Origin: Planctomycetaceae bacterium | Lineage (GTDB): Bacteria; Planctomycetota; Planctomycetia; Planctomycetales; Planctomycetaceae | DNA: 64,000 nt | Reading direction: 5' to 3' | NCBI GenBank assembly: GCA_041398785.1 | Contig: JAWKUA010000012.1 | Coordinates: 1-64,000, forward strand | Part shown: piece after piece, positions 18,827 through 27,112 of the stretch | Layout: each line of letters opens with the position of its first letter | How positions within the stretch are numbered: the stretch's first letter is position 1 | The notes under the pieces: model-generated | Seen by the model: only the letters and a program-made list of their open reading frames with translations | The model's database searches: none | Told to the model about the DNA's origin: nothing | Position numbers and translations under genes: made by a program

Positions 18827-21223
18827 TCAAACCGCGCTGCCTGTTGCGGGTCTGGTCAGTTGGCTCGCCGTGTGTGATTCGTCTCCCCCGGATGCGGGAT
18901 CCACATAGGGCAGCAGTTCGCCTCGCCGCCTGGCTTCCTGTTCGGCAATCAGGTCCCGGATCATGCGGACCGCCACAATGCAGACTCCGATTCCACACAG
19001 AATCAGCAACGGAGCTTCGTAGCGCAACTGCTGGTTTACGTCGTGCGAGAAGAACACGCCATCCACCGGGAACGCTGCTCCGCTGCGCGTGTAGAACGTC
19101 GCGATCGCGTTATTCGTGAAGTGGAAGGCGATCGCGGGAAACAGGCTGCGGCTGTGAACAGCCAGCAGTCCCAGCAGCAGTCCCAGCAGCGCCGTGTTGA
19201 AGATCTGCTGAGGAATCAGGTGCACCATTCCGAACATGACCGCCGACATCACGATGGCAATCGCCAGACGACCGCCACGGGCAAGTCCGCTAAGAATGAA
19301 TCCCCGAAACGCGATTTCCTCGCAGATCGCAGGTGTCACGGCCAGCACCAGAATCAGCAGCCACGAAGGATGCTGATTCGACGTCATCAGTTGATTCACG
19401 CGGGCGACGGCTTCCGGCAGTTCCGGAAACACACCCCGGTGCATCAGAAAGCTGTTCAGTTCCACACTGATCGGGTGAGCCATCGCGGCCAGCGCGATTC
19501 CCGTCAGCAGTGATGTGGCCTTCGGCATTCTGAGGCGAAACGTCGCCCGCAGGCTGGTGGTCAGCAGCATTCCCATGAAAATCGCCGGGCAGGCAATCAT
19601 TGTCAGTTGCTGTATGACAATCAGTCGCATCATGGTGCGGCCGGGATCTCCCGAACTCAGGTCCGGCTGCAGCTGGCTCATCGCGACGAACTGCAGAATC
19701 AGAATCAGGATAAAGCAGAAGATAGCTTCCGGGAACGCGGGCACGGCGTCTTTCGTCCGCATCAATTGACCAACCCAGTTCCGCACATCGAATTTTTCGG
19801 CTTCACGAAACAGCACATCTTCGCTGTTGTACAGATCGATGGCCCACCAGATGGCCAGCATGCTGTAACCGCAACTGCTGACCAGCACCGGCACGGCATA
19901 GGCCAGCAGATCTCCTGACTGAGAGGTCGTCAGCAGAAGACCCTTCAGCAGCAGCGCGACGTTGATGACGGGCAGCACGCTGTACAGCGGAGTCATCTCG
20001 ACGGACGGCGACAGACAAAACATCGTCAGGCCCATAACCACCATCAACAGCGGCGTCAGGTAGTACTGACCTTCCTTGGACGACTTGGCAAAGGTCGCCA
20101 GAGCCAGGCACAACGCGCTGAACAGCGACGACAGCGGGATCAGCAGCACCAGCAGCCACACCAGTGAACTCAGCGGCGGAAAGTCCAGATTGATGGCCGC
20201 GCCAACTCCGCTGCCAAGGGCGGAGGCCATGTTGCGTCCCGTCAGTCCCATGCTCAGCAGGTTCATCAGTGCCGAGGTGATGCTGAACAACAGGATCGTG
20301 GCGAATTTGCCAAGCACCAGTTCCACTCGCCGAGCCGGACTGATCAGCAGCGTTTCCATCGTGCCGCGTTCCTTTTCGCCGGCTCCCAGGTCGATTGCCG
20401 GATAGAACGCACCCGTCAGCGCCATAATGACCAGCATCGCGGGAAACATCTTGCTCCAGACGTTGGCCGCGACCTGTTCGCCGCGGGCCACTTCCACGAA
20501 GTCGATGCGAGCCGGCTTCTGCAGCAGTTCGGGCAGCGAAGCCTGAGCAAACACATCCCGCCGCAGTGCGTCTTCCCATCGCTGCAGGGCATTGTGGACG
20601 CGGTTAAACGCAACAACCGACTTGTCGTCCGCACTGTTGCGGACGATCAGCAGCGGGGGCGGGTTCGTCACTGCCGGCTCGTCACGACTGTCGCGAGTTC
20701 GCAGGCTGCGCTGCATGTTGCGCACGGATTCGGCGTAACCTTTCGGAATCAGCACCAGCGTCTGAATGCCGCTGCGGTTGAAGACCTCGCTGAGATTCGG
20801 GTCACTGTTCCCGCTGTCCTGCGACTGCCGAATCCGCTCGGCCAGTTGCCGAGAGTTCTTCAGAAGTTCATCACGGCTGAGTGACCCGCGTCGCGTGACG
20901 GGAAGCTCTTCATCGGACAGCGGCGTTTCCAGATCGGTGATGACCCGAAACGGTGAAGGCTCCTGGTCGTCAATGCCCAGCCACTCGTGACGGATGCCGA
21001 CGTCATCCAGAAACGCGGGATCATCGGGCAGATCGGCGGCATTCAGAATGGCGACTGTCCGGCGCTGTTCGCTGAACGTCAGCATCATTTCCACCATGCC
21101 GAGCCCCAGCATCGGGTACAGCAGCACGGGCAGAATTGTGATCATGAACAGCGTTCGCCGGTCGCGAAGCTGGTCACGCACTTCCCGCAGGAAAATCAGT
21201 TTGATGTTCTTCCAACTCATCAT
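18827..21223 (-). CDS. ABC-2 type permease fused to a CPBP intramembrane protease
   Basis: A 798-residue membrane protein. The first ~530 residues resemble NatB/ABC-2 permeases: an N-terminal membrane helix, a long outer loop, then a cluster of helices with an EKERGTMETLLISPA coupling segment. The last ~220 residues form a CPBP/Abi (CAAX-protease-like) domain with EEIAFRG (635-641), FGMVHLIPQQ and HFTNN motifs. It lies downstream of the ATPase gene on the same strand, separated by a 169-bp repeat-containing gap. The pair probably forms one exporter; whether the protease half is active on the cargo or on membrane proteins is not known. Confidence 0.87.
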   Translation of the reverse strand: MMSWKNIKLIFLREVRDQLRDRRTLFMITILPVLLYPMLGLGMVEMMLTFSEQRRTVAILNAADLPDDPAFLDDVGIRHEWLGIDDQEPSPFRVITDLETPLSDEELPVTRRGSLSRDELLKNSRQLAERIRQSQDSGNSDPNLSEVFNRSGIQTLVLIPKGYAESVRNMQRSLRTRDSRDEPAVTNPPPLLIVRNSADDKSVVAFNRVHNALQRWEDALRRDVFAQASLPELLQKPARIDFVEVARGEQVAANVWSKMFPAMLVIMALTGAFYPAIDLGAGEKERGTMETLLISPARRVELVLGKFATILLFSITSALMNLLSMGLTGRNMASALGSGVGAAINLDFPPLSSLVWLLVLLIPLSSLFSALCLALATFAKSSKEGQYYLTPLLMVVMGLTMFCLSPSVEMTPLYSVLPVINVALLLKGLLLTTSQSGDLLAYAVPVLVSSCGYSMLAIWWAIDLYNSEDVLFREAEKFDVRNWVGQLMRTKDAVPAFPEAIFCFILILILQFVAMSQLQPDLSSGDPGRTMMRLIVIQQLTMIACPAIFMGMLLTTSLRATFRLRMPKATSLLTGIALAAMAHPISVELNSFLMHRGVFPELPEAVARVNQLMTSNQHPSWLLILVLAVTPAICEEIAFRGFILSGLARGGRLAIAIVMSAVMFGMVHLIPQQIFNTALLGLLLGLLAVHSRSLFPAIAFHFTNNAIATFYTRSGAAFPVDGVFFSHDVNQQLRYEAPLLILCGIGVCIVAVRMIRDLIAEQEARRRGELLPYVDPASGGDESHTASQLTRPATGSAV

Positions 21224-21233
21224 TGTCCCGAAT

Positions 21234-21398
21234 GTTTAACCGCGCCCCCTGGGGAGCGCTGCGGTCTGACGGTTGATATGACTCCGGCGACGCTCAAACT
21301 CCACAGCCAGACTAATCCGACTGATCCGTCCGATCCAACCGATTGATCGTGGCAGCGAGCCGCCACGGCGAAACGCTCGCCAGGGCTCGCGGTTAAAC
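21234..21398. repeat. Long inverted-repeat element between ABC transporter genes
   Basis: GTTTAACCGCG (21234-21244) and its exact complement CGCGGTTAAAC (21388-21398) bound a 165-bp element. Inside the ends are imperfect pairs (CCCCTGGGGAGCG and CGCTCGCCAGGG). The centre contains short near-repeats of the GATCCGACTGATCC type. The right end contributes the TAA stop codon of the ATPase gene. It fills almost the whole gap between the two transporter genes. Confidence 0.8.
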
Positions 21399-22157
21399 AT
21401 GAGCGGCGGCCTGCATTTCTTTGTCTTTGCGGTGAATCAAATCGAAGAACAGCTCCTCGACGTCCGGCTGTTCGAACCGGTCGGCCAGTTCCGGCAGTGT
21501 TCCCTGAGCGAGAATGGCTCCGCGATGAATCACGCCGATGCGGTCGCACAGTTTCTCCACTTCCCGCATGATGTGTGTCGAGAAAATGATGCACTTCCCC
21601 TGATCCTTCAGTGACTTCACCGCTTGCAGCACATTGCGGGCGACCAGGACGTCAAGCCCTGAGGTGGGTTCGTCGAAGATGATCACCGGCGGGTCGTGGA
21701 CGATGGTTCTGGCGATCGAGACCTTTTGCTTCATGCCGGTCGACATCTTGCCGCCGAGCCGGTCGCGGATCTCGTTCATCTGCAGCACGTCGAAGATTTC
21801 GTCGATGCGCTTCTGGAGTTTTTCCTCGGGTATTCCGTACAGCCGACCGAAGTATTCCACCATCTCGCGCGCGGTCATGCGGTCGTAGATGCCGGTGTTG
21901 CAGGACATGAAGCCGATCTTCCGCCGCACACCTTCGGGATCGCGCATGACGTTCAGACCGGCGACTTCGGCGACTCCGCGAGTTGGCTTCAGCACCGTAC
22001 TGAGAATCCGCAGGCAGGTTGTTTTGCCGGCGCCGTTGGGACCGAGCAGCCCGTAGATCTCTCCGGCGCGGACCTCAAACGAGACGTCGTCCAGGGCGGT
22101 AAAGCCTCCGGTACGGGAATCGTCGAAGATCTTGGTGAGGTGGTGGACTCGGATCAT
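21393..22157 (-). CDS. ABC transporter ATP-binding protein (NatA-like)
   Basis: A 254-residue ATPase subunit. Walker A GPNGAGKT is at 39-46. The signature region is GGKMSTGMKQKVSIAR, followed by Walker B VIIFDEPTSGLD and the switch histidine in FSTHIM. The NatA-like signature and the adjacent ABC-2 permease indicate an exporter, possibly for sodium ions or another small cargo; the cargo is not determined by sequence. The last residues (AAAHV) and the stop codon lie in the edge of an inverted-repeat element, so the end of the protein may have been set by insertion of that repeat. Confidence 0.9.
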   Translation of the reverse strand: MIRVHHLTKIFDDSRTGGFTALDDVSFEVRAGEIYGLLGPNGAGKTTCLRILSTVLKPTRGVAEVAGLNVMRDPEGVRRKIGFMSCNTGIYDRMTAREMVEYFGRLYGIPEEKLQKRIDEIFDVLQMNEIRDRLGGKMSTGMKQKVSIARTIVHDPPVIIFDEPTSGLDVLVARNVLQAVKSLKDQGKCIIFSTHIMREVEKLCDRIGVIHRGAILAQGTLPELADRFEQPDVEELFFDLIHRKDKEMQAAAHV

Positions 22158-22187
22158 GGGGTGCGTCGCGCGTTGCTGTCCGATTGC

Positions 22188-22243
22188 ACGACGGGACTCC
22201 GATCCCGTCGAAATTCGGCGCGACGGGATCGGAGTCCCGTCGT
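22188..22243. repeat. Twin palindrome, family A
   Basis: Two 23-bp arms, exact complements of each other, flank a 10-bp loop (22211-22220). The core of each arm, GACGGGACTCCGATCCCGTC, is itself a hairpin. It lies between the stop of mqnC and the start of the ABC ATPase gene. Further copies are at 24308-24437 and 31870-31923. Confidence 0.92.
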
Positions 22244-22308
22244 ACGGTTGCGCAAGGCTACCACACTCGTCCGCGCGGGACGGAGCATTCCGATCGACGC
22301 TTGCCGCT

Positions 22309-23484
22309 TTATGACGGCAGAATTGGCAGGACCGGAGCGATCGGTGCTGACGTCACCTCGTCCGTCTGATCGATGTAATCGTAAAACACGTTGCGTTGCC
22401 GCGGGACATAGCCGGCATTCGTGATACAGCGGCGAATGCTCTCCACCGTCAGGTGATACACCGTGCCGGCCTGAGACACCACGTTCTCTTCGATCATCAG
22501 ACTGCCCATGTCGTTGGCTCCGAACAACAGGGCCAACTGACCGACTTTTTCTCCCTGAGTGACCCAGGACGACTGGACGTTCGGCACGTTGTCCAGGTAC
22601 AGCCGGCTGACCGCCTGAGTCTTCAGGTACTCGAACGCGCCGGCGGGAGGGATATCGGCCATATCCGTGTTGTCCGGCTGAAACGTCCAGCAGATGAACG
22701 CTGTGAAGCCGCCGGTTTCGTCCTGAAGCTGGCGGACACGGTCCAGGTGCTCGATCCGTTCGGCCAGCGTTTCGACGTGACCGAACATCATCGTGGCCGT
22801 CGATTTCCCGCCGAGTTCATGCCAGACTCGCATGACGTTCAGCCAGTCGTCGGTCAGCACTTTGCCGCGGGTGATTTCTTTGCGGACTCGATCGACGAGA
22901 ATTTCGCCGCCGCCACCGGGGATGCTTCCCAGTCCGGCGGCTTTCAGTCGTTCCAGCACCGTTCGCAACGGCAACTTTGCGATCTTCGTGAAGTGATGGA
23001 TTTCCGGCGGGCTGAAGCCGTGAATGTTGACCTGCGGGAAGTGCTGCTTCATCTGCCGCAGCATGTCTTCATACCATTCCAGCGGCAGCTTGGGATGAAG
23101 GCCTCCCTGCAGCAGAATCTGGTCACCGCCGAGAGCCACGGTTTCCTCAATCTTCTTCAGCAGCGTTTCGATTGGCAGCACGTAGACATCCGGATGATCG
23201 GGCGGCCGATAGAACGCACAGAAGTCGCAGACCGCGGTACACGCGTTGGTGTAGTTGATGTTGCGATCGATGTTGTAGGTGCGGAACGGTTCCGGATGCA
23301 GCCGCTGAGTTACAGCGTTGGCGGCGGCTCCGATCGCCGGCAGGTCGTGAGATTCCAGCAGCCTCAGACCTTCTTCAAAGGTCAGGCGTTCTCCGGCGAC
23401 GGCCTTGTCAAGGATTGACGAGATCGGCGAAGACACTTGTGGCGAAGTCAGGGATGGCTGATTCGGTGCGGCAGTGGCGGGCAT
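22309..23484 (-). CDS. mqnC: Cyclic dehypoxanthine futalosine synthase (radical SAM), menaquinone biosynthesis
   Basis: A 391-residue radical SAM enzyme that cyclises dehypoxanthine futalosine in the futalosine route to menaquinone. The [4Fe-4S] motif CTAVCDFC (CxxxCxxC) lies about 70 residues in, followed by the ILLQGGLHPKLPLEWYEDM and SIPGGGGEIL segments seen in MqnC/CofH-like proteins. The ATG at 23484 overlaps the end of mqnA by 77 nt; a later start is possible because homology is clear only from about residue 25. Its neighbour mqnA confirms the pathway. The other enzymes (MqnB, MqnD, MqnE) are not in the window. Confidence 0.9.
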   Translation of the reverse strand: MPATAAPNQPSLTSPQVSSPISSILDKAVAGERLTFEEGLRLLESHDLPAIGAAANAVTQRLHPEPFRTYNIDRNINYTNACTAVCDFCAFYRPPDHPDVYVLPIETLLKKIEETVALGGDQILLQGGLHPKLPLEWYEDMLRQMKQHFPQVNIHGFSPPEIHHFTKIAKLPLRTVLERLKAAGLGSIPGGGGEILVDRVRKEITRGKVLTDDWLNVMRVWHELGGKSTATMMFGHVETLAERIEHLDRVRQLQDETGGFTAFICWTFQPDNTDMADIPPAGAFEYLKTQAVSRLYLDNVPNVQSSWVTQGEKVGQLALLFGANDMGSLMIEENVVSQAGTVYHLTVESIRRCITNAGYVPRQRNVFYDYIDQTDEVTSAPIAPVLPILPS

Positions 23485-24265
23485 GAAGGTTGACCAGATT
23501 GTTCTGAGTTGCCAGTTGGTGAAAAAGTTCCAGACCACTGCGTTCAGCGGATGTCATCCTGTAGTACAGGTTTTTCGTCAGATAGTCGAACGCCAGTTTC
23601 TCGCTGATCTGCAGCTTGGGCGATTCGTCCCCTGCGATTTTTTGAATGGCCCTGACGCCGCGATCGCGGGCTTCGTTCAGCGCGTCGGCAATTCCGGAAA
23701 CGTCCGCGTCGTGTCGAGCGACCCACATGGCGAACACAAACGGCAGCCCCGTCCACTGGTACCAGACGTCACCCAGATCCATGACCTGGTAGAAGTGTTC
23801 GTCGGGAGTATGCATCGCCCGATCGCCGATCAGCAGGACGGCATCGGCACTGGTATCGGTGGTGACAGATTCCATCGACAGCGGTTCGATCTCGGGAAAT
23901 GCTCCGAAACGCTCGGCCAGAATGATGCGAGCCAGCGTGGCGCTTGTCCGCGACCCTTCATCGAGAGCGATCCGCTGGACGTCGCCGGGATGGACGCGGC
24001 AGTAGAGTTTGACGCTCAGCACTTCGCCGCGAGCGGCCACGCAGGCGTCGGAAATGATGTCGTGGCCGGGGTTTCGGAAGAATTCGATCGACGGAATCAG
24101 GGCCACGTCGAGATCGCCGTCTGCCAGCGAATCCGCCAGTCGGCTGGGATATTCCAGCGTGATTTCTGAACCCGGCAGCAATTCGGCCAGATCCTGAATC
24201 AGCGGTTTGGAGTTGAGATAGCTGACCGCTCCAAGTCGAACGGCCGCCGGTTTGGTGTCGGACAC
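23408..24265 (-). CDS. mqnA: Chorismate dehydratase, menaquinone biosynthesis
   Basis: A 285-residue MqnA-type protein with a periplasmic-binding-like fold acting in the cytoplasm. It dehydrates chorismate in the first step of the futalosine menaquinone pathway. Recognisable segments are LGAVSYLNSKPLI at the N-terminus, DVALIPSIEFF, the ALDEGSRTSATLARIIL stretch, VLLIGDRAMH and DLGDVWYQWTGLPFVFAMW. It is upstream of and overlaps mqnC, so both are probably made from one transcript starting in the repeat-bearing gap near 24.3-24.4 kb. Confidence 0.92.
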   Translation of the reverse strand: MSDTKPAAVRLGAVSYLNSKPLIQDLAELLPGSEITLEYPSRLADSLADGDLDVALIPSIEFFRNPGHDIISDACVAARGEVLSVKLYCRVHPGDVQRIALDEGSRTSATLARIILAERFGAFPEIEPLSMESVTTDTSADAVLLIGDRAMHTPDEHFYQVMDLGDVWYQWTGLPFVFAMWVARHDADVSGIADALNEARDRGVRAIQKIAGDESPKLQISEKLAFDYLTKNLYYRMTSAERSGLELFHQLATQNNLVNLHARHCRTESAIPDFATSVFADLVNP

Positions 24266-24307
24266 GGTTGGTGAAAACTCCGCAAATCATCCGTGGGCGG
24301 TCAAGGT

Positions 24308-24437
24308 ACGACGGGACTCCGGTCCCGTCGCTAAAGATCTGTACGATGGTCTTCCAGGGCCGTCGGTTCGTTTTCAGCGGCTTCACGACTGCGCTGGAAG
24401 GTCATCGTTCTGGTTTCGACGGGATCGGAGTCCCGTC
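24308..24437. repeat. Family A palindromes, widely spaced arms
   Basis: One arm at 24308-24330 (GACGGGACTCCGGTCCCGTC core, one base different from the others) and the complementary arm at 24417-24437 are separated by 86 bp. They lie in the divergent region between mqnA and the homoserine dehydrogenase gene. The wide spacing distinguishes this copy from the two compact ones. Confidence 0.85.
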
Positions 24438-24670
24438 TTACACTTGTCAGTATAGGGGCCGTCGAAAGCGACTCAACCGGCGACCAGCCGATTCGACGCA
24501 GCGGGCCGCCCTGCTATTATCCGCCGCTTTTCCAGACAATTAACTGCGATTCGTTCTCATCCCCCGGCTCCGATTGGGAACGCGCTGTCGGCAATGGTCC
24601 GCTTTCGGATTCGACGGAATCCCGGTAAGTGGTTAGTAACGCTGTTGCCAGCCACGGACTCGACGGGAGC

Positions 24671-24738
24671 CTGGCGAACGAGGTACCGGAGGCAGAGCCT
24701 CCTGGCAATGCGTACCAGGGCAGAGCCCCGGTACGAGG
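24671..24738. repeat. Double-hairpin repeat with GGCAGAGCC cores, upstream of hom
   Basis: Two hairpins in series: GGAGGCAGAGCCTCC (24688-24702) and GTACC...GGTAC around GGGCAGAGCCC (24712-24734). The repeat ends next to the GAGGAA ribosome-binding site of the following gene. A shorter relative lies at 10649-10676. No other gene was recognised between 24266 and 24746. Confidence 0.82.
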
Positions 24739-24746
24739 AATATCGC

Positions 24747-26063
24747 ATGACAGAACGCTCAGATCTTAACATCGGCCTTGTCGGCTTCGGCACGGTCGGT
24801 TCCGGCGTGGCGAAAATTCTTGCATCGCAGGCGGAATTGATCGCCGTGCGAGCCGGGCGGCGCATCAACATTCGCCATGTCGTCGTCCGCGACACCGGAA
24901 AGCCGCGCGAATTTCTGCCCGGCGAAATTGTCGTGACGGACACAATCGACGCACTGGCTGATGACCCGCAAATTGACCTGGTCGTGCAGCTCATGGGAGG
25001 CACCAACCCGGCTTTGAAATACATGCAGCGGTTCCTGAATGCGGGAAAGGACATCGTCACCGCCAACAAAGCTCTGCTGTACGAACACGGTGAATCGCTG
25101 TTTGAGCTGGCCGGCAGGCTGGGCAAAACCATTGGCTTCGAAGCGGCCGTCGCCGGAGGCATTCCGATCATCAGCGCTGTGACTCAGGCACTGACGGCCA
25201 ACCGCATTCTGTCGATCGAAGCCATCCTGAACGGAACCAGTAATTTCATTCTGACCCACATGCTCAACGATCACCGGTCGTATGAAAATGTGCTGACGCA
25301 GGCTCAGGCGCTGGGCTATGCCGAAGCTGATCCGACAATGGACGTGGACGGTACCGACGCGGCTCAGAAACTGTCCATTCTGACGATGCTGGCGTTTTCG
25401 ACGCGGGTTCCGCTGGACGGGATCCTGCGAGGCGGCATCGATACGCTGGAACTGCTTGATCTGCAGGTCGCCGCGGAGCTGGGCTACAAGATCAAGTTGC
25501 TGGCGAACGCTCGTTTGACGAACGGTCACATCGAAATGTCTGTTCTCCCGACTCTGATTCGGGCGACTCGCACGATCGCGAAGATCGACGGAGCGGACAA
25601 TATCGTGGCGATTGAAGGTGATGCCGTCGGTCGGGTGATATTTTCCGGGGCCGGAGCCGGACAGCTTCCCACGGCGTCCGCTGTTGTCGCCGACATCATC
25701 GACTACGCGACCGGGCGGGCGGCCATTACCTTCCGGTCGTTGCTGCGGTCGGAAGCGCGGCAGCCGATGCCGATTCAGCCTCCGGAAGACCTCAGCCGGC
25801 GATTCTACCTGCGTTTCACCGTCGACGATCGCCCGCACGTCCTGGCGGATATCGCTGATATTCTGGGCCGAAACGGCATCAGCATTTCATCGGTCAGGCA
25901 GGACGAAACGCCGGAAACGGACGAAGACGCCGAGTCTGGAGTCGCTCGCCTGGTCATCATGACTCACCGGACGACCGAAGGCAGCCTGCGCGCGGCCGAT
26001 CGGGAACTCAGCCAGTTGTCCAGCATTCGCGGAACGAGTATTCGCCTGCCGATTGCGGACTGA
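24747..26063 (+). CDS. hom: Homoserine dehydrogenase
   Basis: A 438-residue NAD(P)-dependent enzyme that reduces aspartate semialdehyde to homoserine for threonine and methionine synthesis. The dinucleotide-binding loop GFGTVGSG is at about 13-20. The catalytic region contains TANKALL, EAAVAGGIPII, LNGTSNFIL and the YAEADPTMDVDGTDAAQKL signature. A C-terminal ACT domain (from about 352, LRFTVDDRPHVLADIADIL) suggests feedback control by an amino acid, as in related enzymes. The ATG at 24747 has GAGGAA 6 nt upstream, directly at the edge of a repeat. Confidence 0.95.
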   Translation: MTERSDLNIGLVGFGTVGSGVAKILASQAELIAVRAGRRINIRHVVVRDTGKPREFLPGEIVVTDTIDALADDPQIDLVVQLMGGTNPALKYMQRFLNAGKDIVTANKALLYEHGESLFELAGRLGKTIGFEAAVAGGIPIISAVTQALTANRILSIEAILNGTSNFILTHMLNDHRSYENVLTQAQALGYAEADPTMDVDGTDAAQKLSILTMLAFSTRVPLDGILRGGIDTLELLDLQVAAELGYKIKLLANARLTNGHIEMSVLPTLIRATRTIAKIDGADNIVAIEGDAVGRVIFSGAGAGQLPTASAVVADIIDYATGRAAITFRSLLRSEARQPMPIQPPEDLSRRFYLRFTVDDRPHVLADIADILGRNGISISSVRQDETPETDEDAESGVARLVIMTHRTTEGSLRAADRELSQLSSIRGTSIRLPIAD

Positions 26064-26201
26064 CGTCGCGCAGCGCGCCGAGCTCGTTGGGCATTTCGTC
26101 GCGATACCTGCCGATGATGTGATGGCACGGGCTTGAGAATGTTACCTCGCGACCGCTAAACTCGTTACAGACAATGCGTCTGAAGATTTCGGAGTGCCGC
26201 G

Positions 26202-27032
26202 ATGAAACCTGTTACATTTGTGCTGTTGCTTCTGGCCGCGTCGCAGTGTCCGGCCGATGAGCCCCCGTCACCGACTCCGTCGGAGATCCGCCTGGATTTC
26301 ATGAAGTCGTCGATCAAAGACTACGACTTTCGCCTGAGTCCTGACTTCGACGCGAAGCTCACCCCCGGGCCCGACCCGCTGCTGCGGTTCACCAATCCCG
26401 TCAGCGGTTTGCAGGACGGAGGCTTCTTTGTCTGGACATCTGATGAAGGCCGGCCGATGGCGGGGGCTCAGGTCTTTCTGACCAGTGACGACCTGTGGAT
26501 TCATGAGTTTCAGTCGCTGTCTCCGTTGCCGTTTCGCGTGACTCGCGACGGCCAAACCGTTTGGGAGCCGCATCGCGCGGGCGTCGATGTGAAGCCGGTG
26601 CCGGATGCTCCCGAACCTGCCGAGAATCCCGTCAGGCGGCTGGTTCAGATGCGGCAGATCGCCGCCCGATTTTCCGTGTCGGACAACTTTGAGGGCCGGG
26701 AAAACTCCGATGAACTGCGTCTGATGGCAAAACCGCTGCTTAGGTTCGGACAGGACAAATCAAACACGCTCGACGGGGCACTCTTCGTGCATGCTCACGG
26801 CACGGACCCGGAACTGATGATCGTCATTGAAGCACTGACATCGGCCGAAGGTTACCGCTGGCACTACTCGCTGGCTCCAATGACCGGCTACGCTCTCAAG
26901 GCATCACTGGATGACAAGCCGGTCTGGGAAGTTGCCTGGCGGCAGCCTCCGTTTGATCCGCAGGAACCGTTCTTCATACTTGTCCACAGCCAGGCGTTTT
27001 CGCTGAAACGACTGTTGGACTTCGGCCGGTAG
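26202..27032 (+). CDS. Secreted protein of unknown function
   Basis: A 276-residue protein with a clear signal peptide (MKPVTFVLLLLAASQCPADEPP). The rest is a soluble beta-rich sequence without recognised catalytic motif. Parts resemble carbohydrate-handling or sensor-type beta folds (DGGFFVWTSDEGRPMAGAQVF, DGALFVHAHGTDPELMIVIEA), and two halves show faint similarity in layout, but I cannot assign a family. It stands alone between homoserine dehydrogenase and the convergent TIGR03545 gene. Confidence 0.7.
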   Translation: MKPVTFVLLLLAASQCPADEPPSPTPSEIRLDFMKSSIKDYDFRLSPDFDAKLTPGPDPLLRFTNPVSGLQDGGFFVWTSDEGRPMAGAQVFLTSDDLWIHEFQSLSPLPFRVTRDGQTVWEPHRAGVDVKPVPDAPEPAENPVRRLVQMRQIAARFSVSDNFEGRENSDELRLMAKPLLRFGQDKSNTLDGALFVHAHGTDPELMIVIEALTSAEGYRWHYSLAPMTGYALKASLDDKPVWEVAWRQPPFDPQEPFFILVHSQAFSLKRLLDFGR

Positions 27033-27112
27033 CAGCGCGTTCAGAGTGCCAGCAACAATGCTGTCAATTCTTTGACGTCGCGCGGCTCGCCAATGCGTTC
27101 AGGGCATTATTG

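Noticed and set aside
22396..23418. A 340-codon open frame opposite mqnC.
   Set aside because: mqnC motifs are unmistakable; the opposite frame has no domain.
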